From Microbacterium nanhaiense (GTDB lineage Bacteria; Actinomycetota; Actinomycetes; Actinomycetales; Microbacteriaceae), in assembly GCF_014646015.1 (NCBI RefSeq), contig NZ_BMMQ01000007.1, positions 102,179 through 166,178 of the forward strand: DNA of 64,000 bases, written 5' to 3'. Positions 62,103 to 64,000 of this stretch are shown here, piece by piece. Position 1 is the stretch's first letter, and every line of letters begins with the position of its first letter. The notes beneath the pieces were generated by a model that was given only the letters and a program-made list of their open reading frames with translations, was not told the origin of the DNA and did no database searches. The translations under genes and the position numbers were made by a program.

Positions 62103-63869
62103 ATGACCACAGGCGCCGCTTCCTCGCTCACCGGGCTCGACCCGGTAGAGCGCATGGTCACGGCCCTGCTCGTGGGCGACATCGCCCGCTACGACCGGGC
62201 CATCGCCCGCCTCGAAGCGCTCAAGGCCCGCAGCCTCACCCGCCTCGCCGGCGTCGCCCACGCGTCCGGGGAACGCTCCCCGAACCGCGATGGCATCGAC
62301 TACGCCCGCCGCGCCATGGCCGCGGACATCGCCGCCGCCACCCATACGCATCCCGTCGCCGCGAAACACGCGATGGAAGACGCCGAGACCCTCACCCTGC
62401 GGTTCCCGGCGACGTTCGACGCGCTCGCCGGTGGCACGATCTCCGCGAAGCACGCACGGGTGATCACCGAGGCCGGGGGCGCGCTTCACCCGGACGCGCG
62501 GGCGGCGTTCGACTCTGCCACGGTTCCGGTTGCGGAGACCATGACGCCGGGGGAGCTGTCTCGGGTGGCGAAGAAACGTGCCGCGGAGATGGCCGACCTC
62601 TCACCCCGGGAACGACACCAGCGGGCCCGGGAGCGACGGTTCGTATCGATCACCGACCTCGACGACGGAATGAGCACCCTCCGGGTGAACGGGCCATCCC
62701 TGGAAGTGCATGCCGTGTATGACCGGTTGACGAAGCTCGCGAAGATCGTCAAACACGACCGGGCCGGGGTACGGGAACAGTACCGGCGGGCGGTCGGGCA
62801 TCCGATCGGGGCGGAGTGTGCGGCGGAGGGGTGTGCGTGCCGGGAAGTGCGGGGCTCCCGCGCGGCCGGCGTCGATACCTCCAGCAGCGGGGCCGACGAC
62901 GCCGTCGCCGACGGCGGGGCGCCCACGGGTTCTTCGAGCGCGGCGGGGATGAGCGGGAGAGCGAGCCTCGACGGCACGAACACGGCCCACGCGGGCACGA
63001 GTGACATCGGAACGGACGGTGAAGCAGCGGACAGCTCGGGAACACCCGTCACCGCGGGCGCTCTCACCCCGGAGGCGGTGACGGCCGCAACCGATCACCG
63101 TAGCCTCGACCAGCTCCGCACCGACTTGTTCATCGACCTCCTCCTCGGCGCCGAACCCACCGGACACGACCTCCACCGCGCCGGCACCACCGAAACCCTC
63201 ACCCACATCCGCGCCGAGGTGCAGATCACGATCCCCGCGACCATGATCCTCAACCCCGACGACGGGACCGCCTGGCTCGACGCCGGAACCCTCATCTCCC
63301 CCGACACCGCACGACACCTCGCCGGTACCTCCCTTGGTTGGGACAGGCTCTTCTACCGGCCAGACACCGGCATCGTCGAACACATCGACCACTACCGGCC
63401 CACCGCCTGGCAGAAACGCGCCCTCATCGGACGAGACCTCACCTGCCGATTCCCCGGCTGCACCACACCCGCACGCCGCACCGACATCGACCACACCCAC
63501 GCCTTCGCCGAAGGCGGCCGAACGACGATGTCCAACCTCGCCTGCCTCTGCGAGGCACACCACGTCATGAAACATCAGTCCGACTGGCAGATGAAGCAAC
63601 TTGACGACGGGGTCATCGAGTGGACGAGTCCGTCCGGGTACTCCTACGAGACCGAGCCACCGAGCCGGGTGTTCTTCCGGGAAGAGCCCACAACGGAACC
63701 CGCATCGGCATCAACATCACCACCGTCGGCAGCACCGTCGCCGCGACAGTCACAGTCACAGTCACAGCCACAGTCACAGCCACAGCCACAGCCACAGCCA
63801 CAGCCACAGCCACAGCCACAGCCACAGTCACAGTCACAGTCACAGTCACAGTCACCAGCATCACCGTGA
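62103..63869 (+). CDS. DUF222/HNH endonuclease family protein with Gln/Ser/Pro repeat tail
   Basis: This 588-residue protein of the 13E12 repeat family has an N-terminal helical DUF222 (1-245) and a low-complexity Gly/Ser/Ala insert (about 245-330). A second DUF222 part follows (SLDQLRTDLFIDLLL; IRAEVQITIPATMIL). The HNH nuclease spans about 448-491, with CRFPGC, DIDHTHAFAEGG and CLCEAHHVMKH. The tail (549-584) is 18 Gln-Ser/Gln-Pro pairs encoded by a hexanucleotide repeat. After the TGA the same frame stays open and P/S/A-rich to the window end, so the stop may be a recent mutation. Cellular role is unknown; such genes are multicopy in actinobacteria. Confidence 0.85.
   Translation: MTTGAASSLTGLDPVERMVTALLVGDIARYDRAIARLEALKARSLTRLAGVAHASGERSPNRDGIDYARRAMAADIAAATHTHPVAAKHAMEDAETLTLRFPATFDALAGGTISAKHARVITEAGGALHPDARAAFDSATVPVAETMTPGELSRVAKKRAAEMADLSPRERHQRARERRFVSITDLDDGMSTLRVNGPSLEVHAVYDRLTKLAKIVKHDRAGVREQYRRAVGHPIGAECAAEGCACREVRGSRAAGVDTSSSGADDAVADGGAPTGSSSAAGMSGRASLDGTNTAHAGTSDIGTDGEAADSSGTPVTAGALTPEAVTAATDHRSLDQLRTDLFIDLLLGAEPTGHDLHRAGTTETLTHIRAEVQITIPATMILNPDDGTAWLDAGTLISPDTARHLAGTSLGWDRLFYRPDTGIVEHIDHYRPTAWQKRALIGRDLTCRFPGCTTPARRTDIDHTHAFAEGGRTTMSNLACLCEAHHVMKHQSDWQMKQLDDGVIEWTSPSGYSYETEPPSRVFFREEPTTEPASASTSPPSAAPSPRQSQSQSQPQSQPQPQPQPQPQPQPQPQSQSQSQSQSPASP
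63747..63854 (+). repeat. Hexanucleotide tandem repeat, 18 units
   Basis: There are eighteen CAGTCA or CAGCCA units in a row inside the HNH gene, each coding Gln-Ser or Gln-Pro. The interior eight units are nearly all CAGCCA and the flanks CAGTCA, suggesting expansion by slippage. Changes in unit number keep the reading frame. Confidence 0.95.
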
Positions 63870-64000
63870 CCGTCAGCATCAGCATCACCACCCGCGTCAA
63901 CATCACCACCAGCGTCAGCACCGCCGTCGCCATCAGCCCCACCGCCGAATCACATGTGGGACCCCTCGATTGAAGACTCAAGCGACCCTGCGGACCCACC

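Noticed and set aside
63747..63854. Possible CRISPR array
   Set aside because: Units are six bases without spacers and lie inside a coding frame; this is a simple tandem repeat.

Overview
The window is about 70% G+C with very dense gene packing, many 1-8 base overlaps, GTG/TTG starts, lipoprotein-type binding proteins, a Corynebacterium-like inositol gene order, a DUF222/HNH endonuclease of the 13E12 type and an EspI-like ATPase. Together these point to a high-GC Actinomycetota, most likely a Microbacteriaceae (inference; no rRNA is present). The gene content (pectin, arabinan, inositol and acidic-sugar catabolism) fits a plant- or litter-associated heterotroph.

Layout. 1-4824: a pectin/rhamnogalacturonan region, with the end of a pectinesterase-rhamnogalacturonan acetylesterase fusion and, convergently, a CUT1 sugar ABC importer operon (binding protein, two permeases, a CE6-like acetylesterase). 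A pair of LacI-type operators lies between the importer operon and a divergent alpha/beta hydrolase gene (4997-5734). 5764-13806: a nine-gene minus-strand operon running pxpA, pxpB, pxpC, SDR, RraA-type aldolase, aminotransferase, D-2-hydroxyacid dehydrogenase, gluconate 5-dehydrogenase, L-idonate dehydrogenase. A divergent LacI regulator and an MHS-type transporter (to 16526) follow, and the operon and transporter promoters share a sequence box. 16807-28221: a secreted/cell-surface block with a CotH-family lipoprotein, a large GH92 alpha-mannosidase, a DUF916 membrane protein, a small WxL-like exported protein, a secreted metallophosphoesterase and a BMP-like lipoprotein. 28301-32990: two divergent efflux pump/regulator pairs (Bcr/CflA with MarR, MFS with ArsR), with tRNA-Arg(ACG), a tRNA-like element and a conserved hypothetical gene between them. 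32998-34476: a long GapB-like GAPDH. 34594-43917: an inositol (iol) operon, iolC to iolG, under a divergent GntR regulator and ending in a truncated isomerase remnant. 43959-48573: housekeeping-type genes (ParA/MinD-like ATPase, DUF3516 helicase, YigZ). 48670-57813: an arabinan utilisation locus (LacI, ABC importer, two GH43, DUF624 protein, GH51). 57904-63869: alpha/beta hydrolases, thioredoxin, acyl-CoA synthetase and the DUF222/HNH gene.

How it works together. The pectin, arabinan and inositol regions form a plant-polymer diet. Extracellular esterases and a lipoprotein arabinanase cut the polymer, CUT1 importers take up oligomers, and cytoplasmic GH43/GH51 enzymes finish them. Both importers lack an ATPase gene here, so a shared MsiK/UgpC-type ATPase elsewhere is expected. 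In each importer operon a strong hairpin follows the binding-protein gene, which would favour excess binding protein over permeases.

The least familiar elements are these. The pxp/idn operon reads as a possible pathway for a substituted pyroglutamate: ring opening, transamination, then retro-aldol cleavage. A family of fixed-length (63 bp, once 61 bp) intergenic palindromes has five copies with diverged but compensating arms. The inositol operon ends in a 32-codon gene remnant, and the HNH gene ends in a hexanucleotide-repeat tail that stays open in the same frame past its stop codon. No rRNA, insertion sequence, prophage or CRISPR array was seen.
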